From Reyranella sp. (GTDB taxonomy: Bacteria > Pseudomonadota > Alphaproteobacteria > Reyranellales > Reyranellaceae): 12,720 nucleotides of DNA. The notes below the pieces were generated by a model, which made no database searches, was not told the origin of the DNA, and was given only the letters and a program-made list of their open reading frames with translations. The position numbers and the translations under genes are program-made. The stretch's first letter is position 1. Every line of letters starts with the position of its first letter. Shown here one piece after another: positions 1 through 6,503 of the stretch. The DNA lies in the NCBI GenBank assembly GCA_016780605.1, contig JADHLS010000060.1, forward strand, positions 1-12,720, in the 5' to 3' direction.

Positions 1-141
1 TCACCTGACGTGGTGCAGAAGTTCACCGGCCTTGGAGCGGATCCCCAGTTCGGCACACCGAAGGAGTTCGCCGCCTACGTCGCCGACGACATGGCGAAGT
101 GGGCCCGCCTCGCTCAGGAGGCGGGCCTCAAGGTCGAATAG
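1..141 (+). CDS. Bug/TctC-family solute-binding protein, C-terminal fragment
   Basis: Only the last 46 codons and the TAG stop lie in the window; the gene starts upstream of base 1. The tail reads as the C-terminal lobe of a tripartite tricarboxylate transporter (TTT) periplasmic receptor: a GADPQFGTPKEF segment, then an amphipathic helix with DDMAKWARLAQEAGLKVE before the stop. The closing 'GTPxEFxxxxxxxxxKWxxxxxxAGxKxE' pattern is typical of this family and resembles the end of the complete Bug protein at 4400-5374, which closes with KWEKVIKTAGVKVEA. Such proteins capture carboxylates or other small organic ligands in the periplasm. Its stop is separated by one base from the stop of the convergent NIPSNAP gene. 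The ligand cannot be told from this fragment. Confidence 0.8.
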   Translation, partial: SPDVVQKFTGLGADPQFGTPKEFAAYVADDMAKWARLAQEAGLKVE

Positions 142-142
142 C

Positions 143-469
143 CTATTTCACCGACGAATAGGCCGTCGGCGCCAGGAACTGGTTGGCGACATTGGCGACG
201 ATGGGGCCGTCCTTCTCCGTCTCGGCCCGCTTGGCCTGCCACTCCGGGTCGGACTGGAAAGCGTTCCACTTCTTCTCGCGGTCGGCCAGCGATTCCCAGG
301 CCAGAAGGTAAGTCAGCTCCTGGTTGGACTCGCCCACCAGCGTGGTCCAGAAGCCAGCCTGCTTGATGCCATGTTTCTCCCACAGCTTCAGCGTGATGTT
401 GGCGAAGCGGTTGTTGAGCGCCGGCAGGCGGCCGGGTACGCACTTGTAGACACGCAGTTCGTAGATCAT
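143..469 (-). CDS. NIPSNAP family protein
   Basis: A 108-residue protein beginning MIYELRVYKCVPGRLPALNN, the characteristic NIPSNAP opening (I-Y-E-x-R-x-Y followed by PG and a region lining up with a ferredoxin-like alpha/beta dimeric fold). Further family features are the WEKHGIKQAGFW segment (about residues 30-42), ELTYLLAWESLADREKKW (about 51-68) and the WQAKRAE helix. It is a full-length single-domain member. Bacterial NIPSNAP proteins are small cytoplasmic proteins of mostly unknown role, often beside catabolic genes; no catalytic residues are established. The start is set by a strong AGGAGGGA ribosome site (476-483 on the opposite strand) that overlaps the stop codon of the upstream hydrolase gene, so the two are probably co-transcribed and translationally coupled. 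Family is clear, function is not. Confidence 0.88.
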   Translation of the reverse strand: MIYELRVYKCVPGRLPALNNRFANITLKLWEKHGIKQAGFWTTLVGESNQELTYLLAWESLADREKKWNAFQSDPEWQAKRAETEKDGPIVANVANQFLAPTAYSSVK

Positions 470-481
470 GTCCCTTCCCTC

Positions 482-1369
482 CTAGAACTTCCCATCGAAG
501 CGTGGCGCGAAGCCCGCGCCCTTGTGGTCGATATGGCAGGTGAACGGCGCACCGAAATGGCAGGGCATCAGGCGCGCGCCCGAGCCCGCGCAATGCTCCA
601 GCGCAGCGCGCCGGCTCTTGCGCGCACCGACTGGCTCGGCGCAGGCGAAGCTGTTCCATTCCGGATGATAGACCTGCAGGGCATGGTGCAGGATGTCGCC
701 GCAGAACAGCGCCTTCTCGCCGCGCGATTCGAACTTGATGGCGATGGTGCCGGGCGTGTGGCCGGGCGCCGGCTCGATCTCGAGGTTCTCGTCGAGCCGG
801 GCAGCGCCGTCGACCATCTGCGTCAGCCCGGCCTCGACCACCGGCAGCACCGAATCGCGGAACGAGCCGCCATTGGCCGGACCGGTCTTGGGATCGCTGT
901 CGAGCTTCAGGTAATGGTCGTAGTCAGCCTTGCTGAACACGTACTTGGCGTTCCTGAAGGTCGGCACCCACTTGCCGTTCTCGAGCCTGGTGTTCCAGCC
1001 GACGTGGTCGACATGCAGATGGGTGCACATCACCATGTCGACCTGGTCGGGCTCGACGCCGGCCGCCTTCAGGCGTGCCAGGTACGGCGTCTCCATCAGG
1101 TGCCACTTCGGCCGGTGCGGCCGCGACTTGTGGTTGCCCACGCAGGTGTCGATCAGGATGCGCTTGCCGCCGACAGTCAGCAGCCAGCTGTGGACGCTGA
1201 GCTTCAGGAAGCCGGTCGGCTCGTCGTAGTGGTCGGGCAGCAGCCAATCCTTGTGCTGCTGGACGACGGCCGGAGTCCAGTCGGGGAAGAACACCTTGGC
1301 GTCGAAGTTGGGCTCGTACGACTCTTCGATGCGCTGCACCGTGGCCGCACCCAGCTTCAGTTGCGTCAT
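482..1369 (-). CDS. MBL-fold metallo-hydrolase (lactonase-like)
   Basis: A 295-residue metallo-beta-lactamase superfamily enzyme. The dinuclear metal set is complete: H117-x-H119-x-D121-H122 in THLHVDHVGW, H204 in PAPGHTPGT, D225 in FCGDILHH and H271 in PCHFGAPF. The SWLLTVGGKRILIDTCVGN strand pair (about 61-79) is the usual fold entry. There is no signal peptide, so it is cytoplasmic. Members with this layout include N-acyl-homoserine lactonases, methyl-parathion-hydrolase-like enzymes and other ester or lactone hydrolases; the sequence does not decide among them. The ATG follows a strong GGGAGG ribosome site. It lies first in a probable two-gene unit with the NIPSNAP gene, 12 bases downstream. 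All metal ligands being present, activity is expected; substrate unknown. Confidence 0.88.
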   Translation of the reverse strand: MTQLKLGAATVQRIEESYEPNFDAKVFFPDWTPAVVQQHKDWLLPDHYDEPTGFLKLSVHSWLLTVGGKRILIDTCVGNHKSRPHRPKWHLMETPYLARLKAAGVEPDQVDMVMCTHLHVDHVGWNTRLENGKWVPTFRNAKYVFSKADYDHYLKLDSDPKTGPANGGSFRDSVLPVVEAGLTQMVDGAARLDENLEIEPAPGHTPGTIAIKFESRGEKALFCGDILHHALQVYHPEWNSFACAEPVGARKSRRAALEHCAGSGARLMPCHFGAPFTCHIDHKGAGFAPRFDGKF

Positions 1370-1438
1370 TCGCTCCCTCCCGACGGCGGGGAGCTTAGCG
1401 TCGGCTGGCCGGTGTCGGGAAGGCTGCCGTTTCGACGG

Positions 1439-1738
1439 CTAAAACGGCCGCGACGCCATCCGCGCGGCACGCCGGCGACCGCCGATCGCCGCAACCACGC
1501 CGACCGCCGAGCCGAACAGCAGCAGTGCGCCGAGGCGAAAGCCCATGTCGTCGGCGTCGAGCGCGCCGGGAGCCATGACCGCGAAGAGGATGGTGGTGCA
1601 GAACAGCAACCCGACCGTCACAAGGTTGCCCATCAACCCCAGAATGACTGCCTGAATACTCGAGCGCGCCCACCGTCCGGCACTAACGCCGATCAGGATC
1701 ACCACCGCAATGGCGAGATAGTAGAGCGCTGCAGCCAC
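1439..1738 (-). CDS. small three-helix membrane protein, paralogue of the next gene
   Basis: A 99-residue hydrophobic protein of no family I can name. About three membrane segments are visible: residues 3-20 (LYYLAIAVVILIGVSA), 30-55 (AVILGL to LFAVMAPG) and 68-86 (LGALLLFGSAVGVVAAIG), followed by an arginine-rich tail ending SRPF. The start is a GTG with no clear ribosome site; an in-frame stop lies about 30 bases upstream, so the choice is limited and uncertain. It resembles the protein at 1806-2114: a GR-x3-SS motif after helix one, an LF-x-TT core in helix two, a PG turn, and a terminal R-x-PF or RLPF. The two genes are in tandem on the same strand, 67 bases apart, and look like a duplication. 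Reality is supported by that similarity. Confidence 0.66.
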   Translation of the reverse strand: MAAALYYLAIAVVILIGVSAGRWARSSIQAVILGLMGNLVTVGLLFCTTILFAVMAPGALDADDMGFRLGALLLFGSAVGVVAAIGGRRRAARMASRPF

Positions 1739-1805
1739 AAGCGAAGGATACGCCGCTTCTGCCGGCGTTCACGTTCGCCGTTGTATCAATTGAAAGTCAG
1801 CGCCT

Positions 1806-2114
1806 TCAGAACGGCAGGCGCCGCGCCTCGACCTTCTCGAGATGGCGATGCTCGAGGACCGCGATGCCGGCACTGCCCAGCGGGGCCACGATCAGCAGCG
1901 CGATGAAGTGAATGCCGAGTGCCCAGCCTTCGAACAGGCCAGGGACGATCGCGCCGAGCATGACCGTGGTGATGAAAAAGAGGACCGCAAACGCCAACCC
2001 ACAGGCGGCACCCTTCATGGCGGCCGCAAGCATCGACGACGCGGTGAAGCGCCCGATGTAGTAGCTGAGGGCGAAAGCCACGCCGCAGGCAACCAAGGCG
2101 GTGATGCTTTCCAT
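1806..2114 (-). CDS. small three-helix membrane protein, paralogue of the previous gene
   Basis: A 102-residue inner-membrane protein, unrecognised. Hydrophobic segments lie near residues 4-20, 30-60 (GLAFAVLFFITTVMLGAIVPG) and 67-86 (GIHFIALLIVAPLGSAGIAV); the tail EHRHLEKVEARRLPF is charged and probably cytoplasmic. The ATG is preceded by an AAGGAGT ribosome site at good spacing, making the start firm. It shares with the downstream gene (1439-1738) a GR-x3-SS motif, an LF-x-TT core, a PG turn and a final PF, pointing to tandem duplication; this one may be the more highly expressed copy because of its better ribosome site. It is first in the pair and diverges from the amidase across a low-GC spacer. 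No function can be inferred beyond membrane location. Confidence 0.75.
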   Translation of the reverse strand: MESITALVACGVAFALSYYIGRFTASSMLAAAMKGAACGLAFAVLFFITTVMLGAIVPGLFEGWALGIHFIALLIVAPLGSAGIAVLEHRHLEKVEARRLPF

Positions 2115-2220
2115 GTGGGGTACTCCTTCGATACGCGGTACCTACAAGAAAACGGACTCGACCAATGTGGCAGATGCTACTTTGGGCCAATTGCATAGTA
2201 CCGGAACCCACAAAAAACGC
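2115..2220. promoter_or_regulatory. divergent low-GC spacer between membrane-protein pair and amidase
   Basis: This 106-base gap must hold promoters for both directions. It is close to half AT, against about 70% GC around it, with runs such as acaagaaaac and cacaaaaaac. I see a small palindrome ttgggccaa at 2182-2190 just upstream of a CATAGT that could serve as a -10 for the amidase, but no well-spaced -35. No specific promoter is claimed. Confidence 0.35.
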
Positions 2221-3642
2221 ATGTCTGACCATCCCGTCACTTGGTTTTCCGCATCAGAACTCACAACACTTTACGCTCGAAAGGCGCTCTCCCCGGTTGA
2301 AGTGGTCACCGCCATGCTAGAGCGTGCAGGGAAGCTGCAACCTTCTCTTAATGCGCTCGTCCTCATCGACTCTCAGGGAGCCCAGGCTGCAGCAAAAGCC
2401 TCTGAACTACGCTGGCAGCAGGGCCGCCCGCTATCGCCTCTCGACGGCGTGCCGACGACCATAAAGGACACCACTCCCGTCAAAGGCTGGCCGACACGCA
2501 ATGGCTCGCACGCAACGGACGAGACTCCAGCCACAGAGAACGCGCCGGTTGTCGACAGGTTCCTTGCCGCGGGCATGGTCATCATCGGCAAGAGCACGAC
2601 GCCCGAGTTCGGTTGGAAGGCGCTGACCGATTCGCTCCTGCAGGGCACGACGCGCAATCCCTGGAACGTCGCGCACTCTCCAGGTGGCTCGTCGGGCGGT
2701 GCTTCCGCCCTCACCGCCGCCGGCATCAATCCGTTCAATCACGGCAACGATGGCGGCGGCTCGATCCGCATCCCCGCCGCGCATACCGCCCTGGTCGGAC
2801 TGAAGCCGAGCTACGGGCGCGTCGCCCAGTATCCTGCCGATGCGCCGTTCGCCGACGTGGTCAGCCAGGGCGTCCTGGCGCGCTCGGTGTTCGATACCGC
2901 GCTCTCGCTTAACGTGCTGGCCGGCCCCGACGCGCGCGACTGGCGCTCCCTGCCTGCCGATCCGCGCGACTACACGATCGGCCTCGACGACGGCGTGCGC
3001 GGATGGAGGATCGGACTGAGCCTCGACTTCGGCTATGTGAAAGCCGATCCGGAGGTGCGCGAGCTGGTGGCCGAGGCGGCCCGGCGCTTCGAGCCGCTCG
3101 GCGCCCATGTCGAGGATGTCGGCCCGCTGATCGAGCCGCTGCAGAAGGACTTCGAGCCGCTGTGGATCGGCAGCTTCGCCACGCGCCTGCGCCAGATCCC
3201 CACGCAGCTCCACGCCAAGCTCGACCCCGGCTTCCGCGCCGCCGCCGAGAAGGGGCTGGTCATCACCCTGGCCGACTACGCGCGCGCCTATGAGGCCAAG
3301 TCCAGGCTCGCGCGCGACCTCGCGCTCTGGCACCAGAAGTTCGACCTGCTGCTGGCGCCGGTCACGCCAACCGCGCCGCCGACGGTCGAGACCCTGTACA
3401 ACTCGGACGCCTTCCCGCGCTGGACGAAGGGCGCGCCCTACACCCTGCCCTGCAACCTGACGGGACAGCCGGCCGCATCGATGCCGGCCGGCCTGACCAG
3501 GTCCGGGCTCCCCGTCGGCATCCAGCTGATCGGCCCGCCACGCGCCGATCACACGGTGCTGCGCGCCATGCGCGCCTACGAAAGCGCGCTCGGCTGGAGG
3601 TGGCCGCAGCCGAAGGTGCTCGAGACGCTGTCCAAGGTCTGA
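2221..3642 (+). CDS. amidase (amidase signature family)
   Basis: A 473-residue amidase-signature (AS) hydrolase, cutting carboxamide bonds to acid plus ammonia or amine. The Ser-cisSer-Lys triad is intact: K82 in TTIKDT, cis-S157 in GGSSGG, and nucleophile S181 in GGGSIRIPA. Spacings of 75 and 24 residues equal those of the family (as in FAAH). The family's usual GTDGGGS is here GNDGGGS. No signal peptide; cytoplasmic. The reading frame is open back to 2101, but the ATG at 2221 (MSDHPVTWFSASEL) gives the normal family N-terminus; no good ribosome site precedes it, so the start is provisional. GatA of the Glu-tRNA amidotransferase belongs to this family, but nothing here suggests gatB or gatC, so a stand-alone amidase is preferred; substrate unknown. 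The first 300-400 bases are clearly lower in GC than the remainder. Confidence 0.9.
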   Translation: MSDHPVTWFSASELTTLYARKALSPVEVVTAMLERAGKLQPSLNALVLIDSQGAQAAAKASELRWQQGRPLSPLDGVPTTIKDTTPVKGWPTRNGSHATDETPATENAPVVDRFLAAGMVIIGKSTTPEFGWKALTDSLLQGTTRNPWNVAHSPGGSSGGASALTAAGINPFNHGNDGGGSIRIPAAHTALVGLKPSYGRVAQYPADAPFADVVSQGVLARSVFDTALSLNVLAGPDARDWRSLPADPRDYTIGLDDGVRGWRIGLSLDFGYVKADPEVRELVAEAARRFEPLGAHVEDVGPLIEPLQKDFEPLWIGSFATRLRQIPTQLHAKLDPGFRAAAEKGLVITLADYARAYEAKSRLARDLALWHQKFDLLLAPVTPTAPPTVETLYNSDAFPRWTKGAPYTLPCNLTGQPAASMPAGLTRSGLPVGIQLIGPPRADHTVLRAMRAYESALGWRWPQPKVLETLSKV

Positions 3643-3682
3643 CTGGCAACCCCACGCGGATGTGACTTGGGCGGATGCGCTG

Positions 3683-3706
3683 GCGTGGCCAACAATGTAG
3701 CCACGC
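3683..3706. repeat. inverted repeat between amidase and lectin gene
   Basis: GCGTGGC (3683-3689) and GCCACGC (3700-3706) form a perfect 7-bp inverted repeat around a 10-base loop. It ends a few bases before the lectin ribosome site (gaagggggg). There is no T-run, so it is a poor intrinsic terminator; an operator or 5' untranslated hairpin is equally possible. Confidence 0.4.
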
Positions 3707-3725
3707 TTCACGAAGGGGGGATGAC

Positions 3726-4403
3726 ATGCAAAAGCACATCAAGATGGCTGCCATCGCGTCGACCGTCATGACACTGGCTGCTGTCGGCGGCTCGCAGGCG
3801 CAGCAGCCGCCACCGCAATTTCCCGACATGACCTTCTTCATCACCAGCGTCGGCGGCCCGCAGGGCGCCAACTATGGCGGCCTTGAGGGCGCCGACCGGC
3901 ATTGTCAGACGCTCGCCGCCAAGGCCGGCGCCGGCGGCAAGACCTGGCGTGCCTATCTCAGCACCCAGGCCGTCGGCGGCGCCACCGCGGTCAACGCCAA
4001 GGACCGCATCGGCAAGGGACCATGGACCAATGCCAAGGGCGTGGTCATCGCGACCAGCGTCGCGGATCTGCACTCGCCCAACAACAAGATCAGCGCCGAG
4101 ACCAATGTCGCGGAGACCGGCCGCCTCATCCCGAGCCGGCTCTATACCGTCAACCAGCACGACATCCTCACCGGCACGCAGGCCGACGGGACCGCCTTCC
4201 CGCCGGACAAGGACATGACCTGCGGCAACTGGACCAAGAGCGGCGAAGGCAATGCCATGCTCGGCCATGCCGACCGCATGGGCCTGCGCGACGACGACGC
4301 CTCGAAATCGTGGAACGCCTCGCACCCGTCGCGCGCGTGCGATGCGGCCTCGCTGGTCGCGACCGGCGGCGCCGGTCTGCTCTACTGCTTTGCTGCGAAC
4401 TAG
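3726..4403 (+). CDS. secreted lectin-like protein
   Basis: A 225-residue exported protein. Residues 1-25 form a signal peptide (positively charged start, MAAIASTVMTLAAVGG core, cleavage expected after SQA before QQPPP). The mature part matches the bacterial 'lectin' family with a C-type-lectin/endostatin-like fold: GGLEGADRHCQTLAAKAG then KTWRAYLST near the start, an RIGKGPWTNAKG segment in the middle, HDILTGTQADG, and a GAGLLYCFA close. Four cysteines (in RHCQT, MTCGN, RACDA and LYCFA) could form two disulfides, consistent with a periplasmic or extracellular site. Sugar binding is inferred from the family and unproven. The ATG at 3726 has a gaaggggg ribosome site; the ATG at 3721 is out of frame. 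The gene stands alone and its TAG interlocks with the stop of the convergent Bug gene. Confidence 0.82.
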   Translation: MQKHIKMAAIASTVMTLAAVGGSQAQQPPPQFPDMTFFITSVGGPQGANYGGLEGADRHCQTLAAKAGAGGKTWRAYLSTQAVGGATAVNAKDRIGKGPWTNAKGVVIATSVADLHSPNNKISAETNVAETGRLIPSRLYTVNQHDILTGTQADGTAFPPDKDMTCGNWTKSGEGNAMLGHADRMGLRDDDASKSWNASHPSRACDAASLVATGGAGLLYCFAAN

Positions 4404-5374
4404 GCCTCGACCTTCACGCCTGCGGTCTTGATCACTTTCTCCCACTTGTCGATCTCGTCCTGCAGGAACTTGGCCGTGTCGGCGGGCGTGGCGCCCACCG
4501 GCACGACGGCCTGCACGGCGAGGCGCTTGCGCAGCGCCTCGTCCTTCACTGCCCTGGCAACGTCGGCGGCCAGGCGATCGACGATCTCCTGAGGCGTGCC
4601 GGCAGGCGCCAGGAACATCACCCAGGACGAGGATTCGATCGGCGGCCCGCCCGATTCGACAATGGCCGGAACTTCTTCGGCACCCGGCACGCGCTCCTTC
4701 GACAGCATGCACAGCGCCTTGATCTTGCCGGCGCGCACCTGGGACATGACGCCGATCGGCACATCGAGCAGCAGCTGGATGTTGCCCGACACGAGATCGG
4801 CAAGTGCCGGCGCCGTACCCTTGTAGGGAACATGCACCATGTCGATGCCGGCGACCTGCTTGATCAGCTCGCTGGTGAGATGCGCTGCCGCACCGACTCC
4901 GGACGAACCGTACGAGATCTTGCCCGGGTTCTGTTTGGCGTAGGCGATGAACTCGGCCATGTTCTTGACCGGCAGCGAATTTGATACCGACACCATGATC
5001 GGCGCGACGGCGACCAGCGAGATCGGTGTGAAGCTCTTCACCGGATCGAACTTCAGCTTGCCCTCGTACAGGGTCTTGTTGGCGGCGTGCGCGGCGATGA
5101 CGGTCAGGAACGTGTAGCCGTCGGGCGCCGCGTTCGCGACCATTTCGGCGCCGATCAGCGAGTTGGCGCCGGGCTTGTTGTCGACCACGAAGGTCTGGCC
5201 GACGTTCATCTTCTCGAGCGTCAGACGCGTCACGACGTCGGTCAGCCCGCCCGCGGTGTAAGGCACGACCCAGCGGATCGGCTTGCTGGGCCACGCCTCG
5301 CCGCGCAGCGCGCCCGGTATCAGGGTCGCAGCCGCGCTCGCCGCCAGGACGCTGCGGCGCTTTAGCCTCGTCAT
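4400..5374 (-). CDS. Bug/TctC-family periplasmic solute-binding protein
   Basis: A 324-residue tripartite tricarboxylate transporter receptor of the Bordetella uptake gene (Bug) family. The signal region carries a twin-arginine-like KRRSVLAAS (R6-R7) and a hydrophobic stretch with cleavage likely near A27 before WPSKPIRW. Family marks follow in order: IRWVVPYTAGGLTDVVTR (about 33-50), FVVDNKPGANSLIGAEMVA, PDGYTFL, the HVPYKGTAPALADLVSG segment that lines the ligand pocket, and the C-terminal KWEKVIKTAGVKVEA. The start is set by an AGGGAGGA ribosome site 7 bases upstream; the open frame runs 30 codons further up into the repeat and is not used. It normally works with a TctA/TctB membrane pair, which is absent here. 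It lies downstream of the dehydrogenase on the same strand, with the palindromic repeat between. Ligand unknown. Confidence 0.9.
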   Translation of the reverse strand: MTRLKRRSVLAASAAATLIPGALRGEAWPSKPIRWVVPYTAGGLTDVVTRLTLEKMNVGQTFVVDNKPGANSLIGAEMVANAAPDGYTFLTVIAAHAANKTLYEGKLKFDPVKSFTPISLVAVAPIMVSVSNSLPVKNMAEFIAYAKQNPGKISYGSSGVGAAAHLTSELIKQVAGIDMVHVPYKGTAPALADLVSGNIQLLLDVPIGVMSQVRAGKIKALCMLSKERVPGAEEVPAIVESGGPPIESSSWVMFLAPAGTPQEIVDRLAADVARAVKDEALRKRLAVQAVVPVGATPADTAKFLQDEIDKWEKVIKTAGVKVEA

Positions 5375-5399
5375 GACTCTATCCTCCCTTTCACACAGC

Positions 5400-5507
5400 A
5401 CCTCACCCTGAGGAGGCGCGAAGCGCCGTCTCGAAGTGTGGGAACCGGTCTCGCTGTTGCCCATCCTTCGAGACGCATCGCTACGCGATGCTCGTCAGGA
5501 TGAGGGT
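5400..5507. repeat. palindromic intergenic repeat with nested hairpins
   Basis: Two related arms face each other. The left arm (5400-5442) and right arm (5460-5507) are imperfect reverse complements: gtctcgaagtgtggg pairs with cccatccttcgagac at 13 of 15 positions, and the outer cctcaccctgag pairs with cctgacgag/aggatgagggt. Each arm also holds its own hairpin: GGCGC-GAA-GCGCC (5415-5427) and GCATCGC-TAC-GCGATGC (5475-5491). The whole can fold as a cruciform or branched RNA. The 'cctcatcctgagg...gtctcgaaggatggg' wording resembles dispersed intergenic repeats that I recall from Rhizobiales and relatives. It separates two same-strand genes, so it may reduce read-through or stabilise one part of the transcript. 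Confidence 0.75.
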
Positions 5508-5529
5508 AGTACGCTGCCAGCGTTGCCGA

Positions 5530-6429
5530 TCAATCCAGATCCAGCCCGTTCATGCCGGCGTTCTTGCGCGCCTTCTTGGCGAGCTCGGTCAGGATCTTGC
5601 CGGCGGCGCGCGGGTCCAGGATCGGCTTGGCTTCCGGTCCCTTGTGCCAACCCTCGGCCACGGCGAACTGGCCGTTACCGGCCTGGAAGACGCGGCCGGT
5701 GATCTCGCGGCTCTCCTCGCTCACCAGCCAGGTGGCGACAGGCGCGATCCATTTCGGGCTGCGCGTCTCCTTGTCCTCTTCGGTGTAGGTGCGCAGGTCC
5801 TCGGTCATGCGCGTGAAGGCCGACGGCGAGATCGAATTCACCGTGATGCCGTAGCGGCCGAGCTCGCGCGCAGCGATGACGGTGAACGAGGCGATGCCCG
5901 CTTTGGCGGCGCCGTAGTTGGTCTGGCCGATATTGCCGTAGATGCCCGACACCGACGTCGTCGTGATGATGCGCGCGTCGACCGGCCCGCCCTTGATCTT
6001 GGCCTGGTCGCGCCAGTAGGCCGCGGCGTGGCGAGCCGGCGCGAAGGTGCCTTTCAGGTGCACCTTGATGACGGCATCCCATTCGTCCTCGGTCATGTTG
6101 ACCAGCATGCGATCGCGCAGGATGCCGGCGTTCAGCACCACCGCGTCGAGCTTGCCGAAGGCCGACACCGCCTGGTCGATCATGCGCTTGGCGCCGTTCC
6201 AGTCGGAGACGTCGTCGCCGTTGGCCACCGCCTCGCCGCCCTTGGCCTTGATCTCGTTCACGACCTGCTGGGCCGGTCCGACGTCGTTGCCCTTGCCGGC
6301 GCGGTCGCCGCCCAGGTCGTTGACCACGACCTTGGCGCCGTGCTCGGCCAGCATCAGGCAATGCTCGCGGCCGACGCCGCGCGCCCCGCCCGTCACGATC
6401 GCCACCCGGCCTTCGCACAATCTTGCCAT
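5530..6429 (-). CDS. short-chain dehydrogenase/reductase (hydroxyacyl-CoA dehydrogenase type)
   Basis: A 299-residue classical SDR oxidoreductase. The nucleotide-binding TGGARGVG lies at 13-20, VVVNDLGGD at 34-42, NAG at 100-102, and the catalytic set is S159, Y172 and K176 (YGAAK), with S-to-Y spacing of 13 as expected. The NDLGGD turn and SGIYGNIGQTNYGAAKAG block resemble the (3R)-hydroxyacyl-CoA dehydrogenase unit of peroxisomal multifunctional enzyme type 2, so a 3-hydroxyacyl-CoA or sterol-like alcohol substrate is possible; that is inference from likeness. An extra C-terminal 40-50 residues (PEAKPILDP to the end) also fit that subgroup. The ATG at 6429 follows a GGGAGGGAGCG ribosome site; the frame is open 21 codons upstream but without support. 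It diverges from the serine hydrolase and probably leads a unit with the Bug gene. Confidence 0.9.
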   Translation of the reverse strand: MARLCEGRVAIVTGGARGVGREHCLMLAEHGAKVVVNDLGGDRAGKGNDVGPAQQVVNEIKAKGGEAVANGDDVSDWNGAKRMIDQAVSAFGKLDAVVLNAGILRDRMLVNMTEDEWDAVIKVHLKGTFAPARHAAAYWRDQAKIKGGPVDARIITTTSVSGIYGNIGQTNYGAAKAGIASFTVIAARELGRYGITVNSISPSAFTRMTEDLRTYTEEDKETRSPKWIAPVATWLVSEESREITGRVFQAGNGQFAVAEGWHKGPEAKPILDPRAAGKILTELAKKARKNAGMNGLDLD

Positions 6430-6503
6430 CGCTCCCTCCCGTTTCTGACGTGTCTGCCTGCGATTTCCTGAGCTAGTGTAGCGGGTCGCCAAGGAGGATC
6501 GCC
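6430..6503. promoter_or_regulatory. divergent promoter region with strong ribosome sites both ways
   Basis: This 74-base space separates divergent genes and must contain both promoters. The plus-strand ribosome site AAGGAGG (6491-6497) is near-consensus, 6 bases from the ATG; the minus-strand site is GGGAGG just inside 6431-6441. A small GCTA-GTG-TAGC inverted repeat lies at 6472-6482. I cannot pick out a convincing -35/-10 pair in either direction. Confidence 0.45.

Noticed and set aside
32..1906. A 624-codon open frame on the plus strand
   Set aside because: It lies antisense to the metallo-hydrolase, NIPSNAP and membrane-protein genes, all of which have family motifs or ribosome sites. 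Its arginine-, leucine- and histidine-rich composition is typical of GC-rich antisense frames.
2101..2220. A 40-residue N-terminal extension of the amidase
   Set aside because: The frame is open, but the extra residues resemble no amidase start and overlap the divergent gene's ribosome site; the ATG at 2221 fits the family.
3683..3706. Intrinsic terminator after the amidase
   Set aside because: There is an inverted repeat, but no following T-run; kept only as an inverted repeat.
2431..3711. A 426-codon minus-strand frame under the amidase
   Set aside because: The amidase strand has the complete catalytic triad at family spacing; the other frame is rich in arginine and has no motif.
3708..5294. 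A 528-codon minus-strand frame across the lectin and Bug genes
   Set aside because: It is out of frame with the Bug gene and antisense to the lectin gene; no motif is recognisable.
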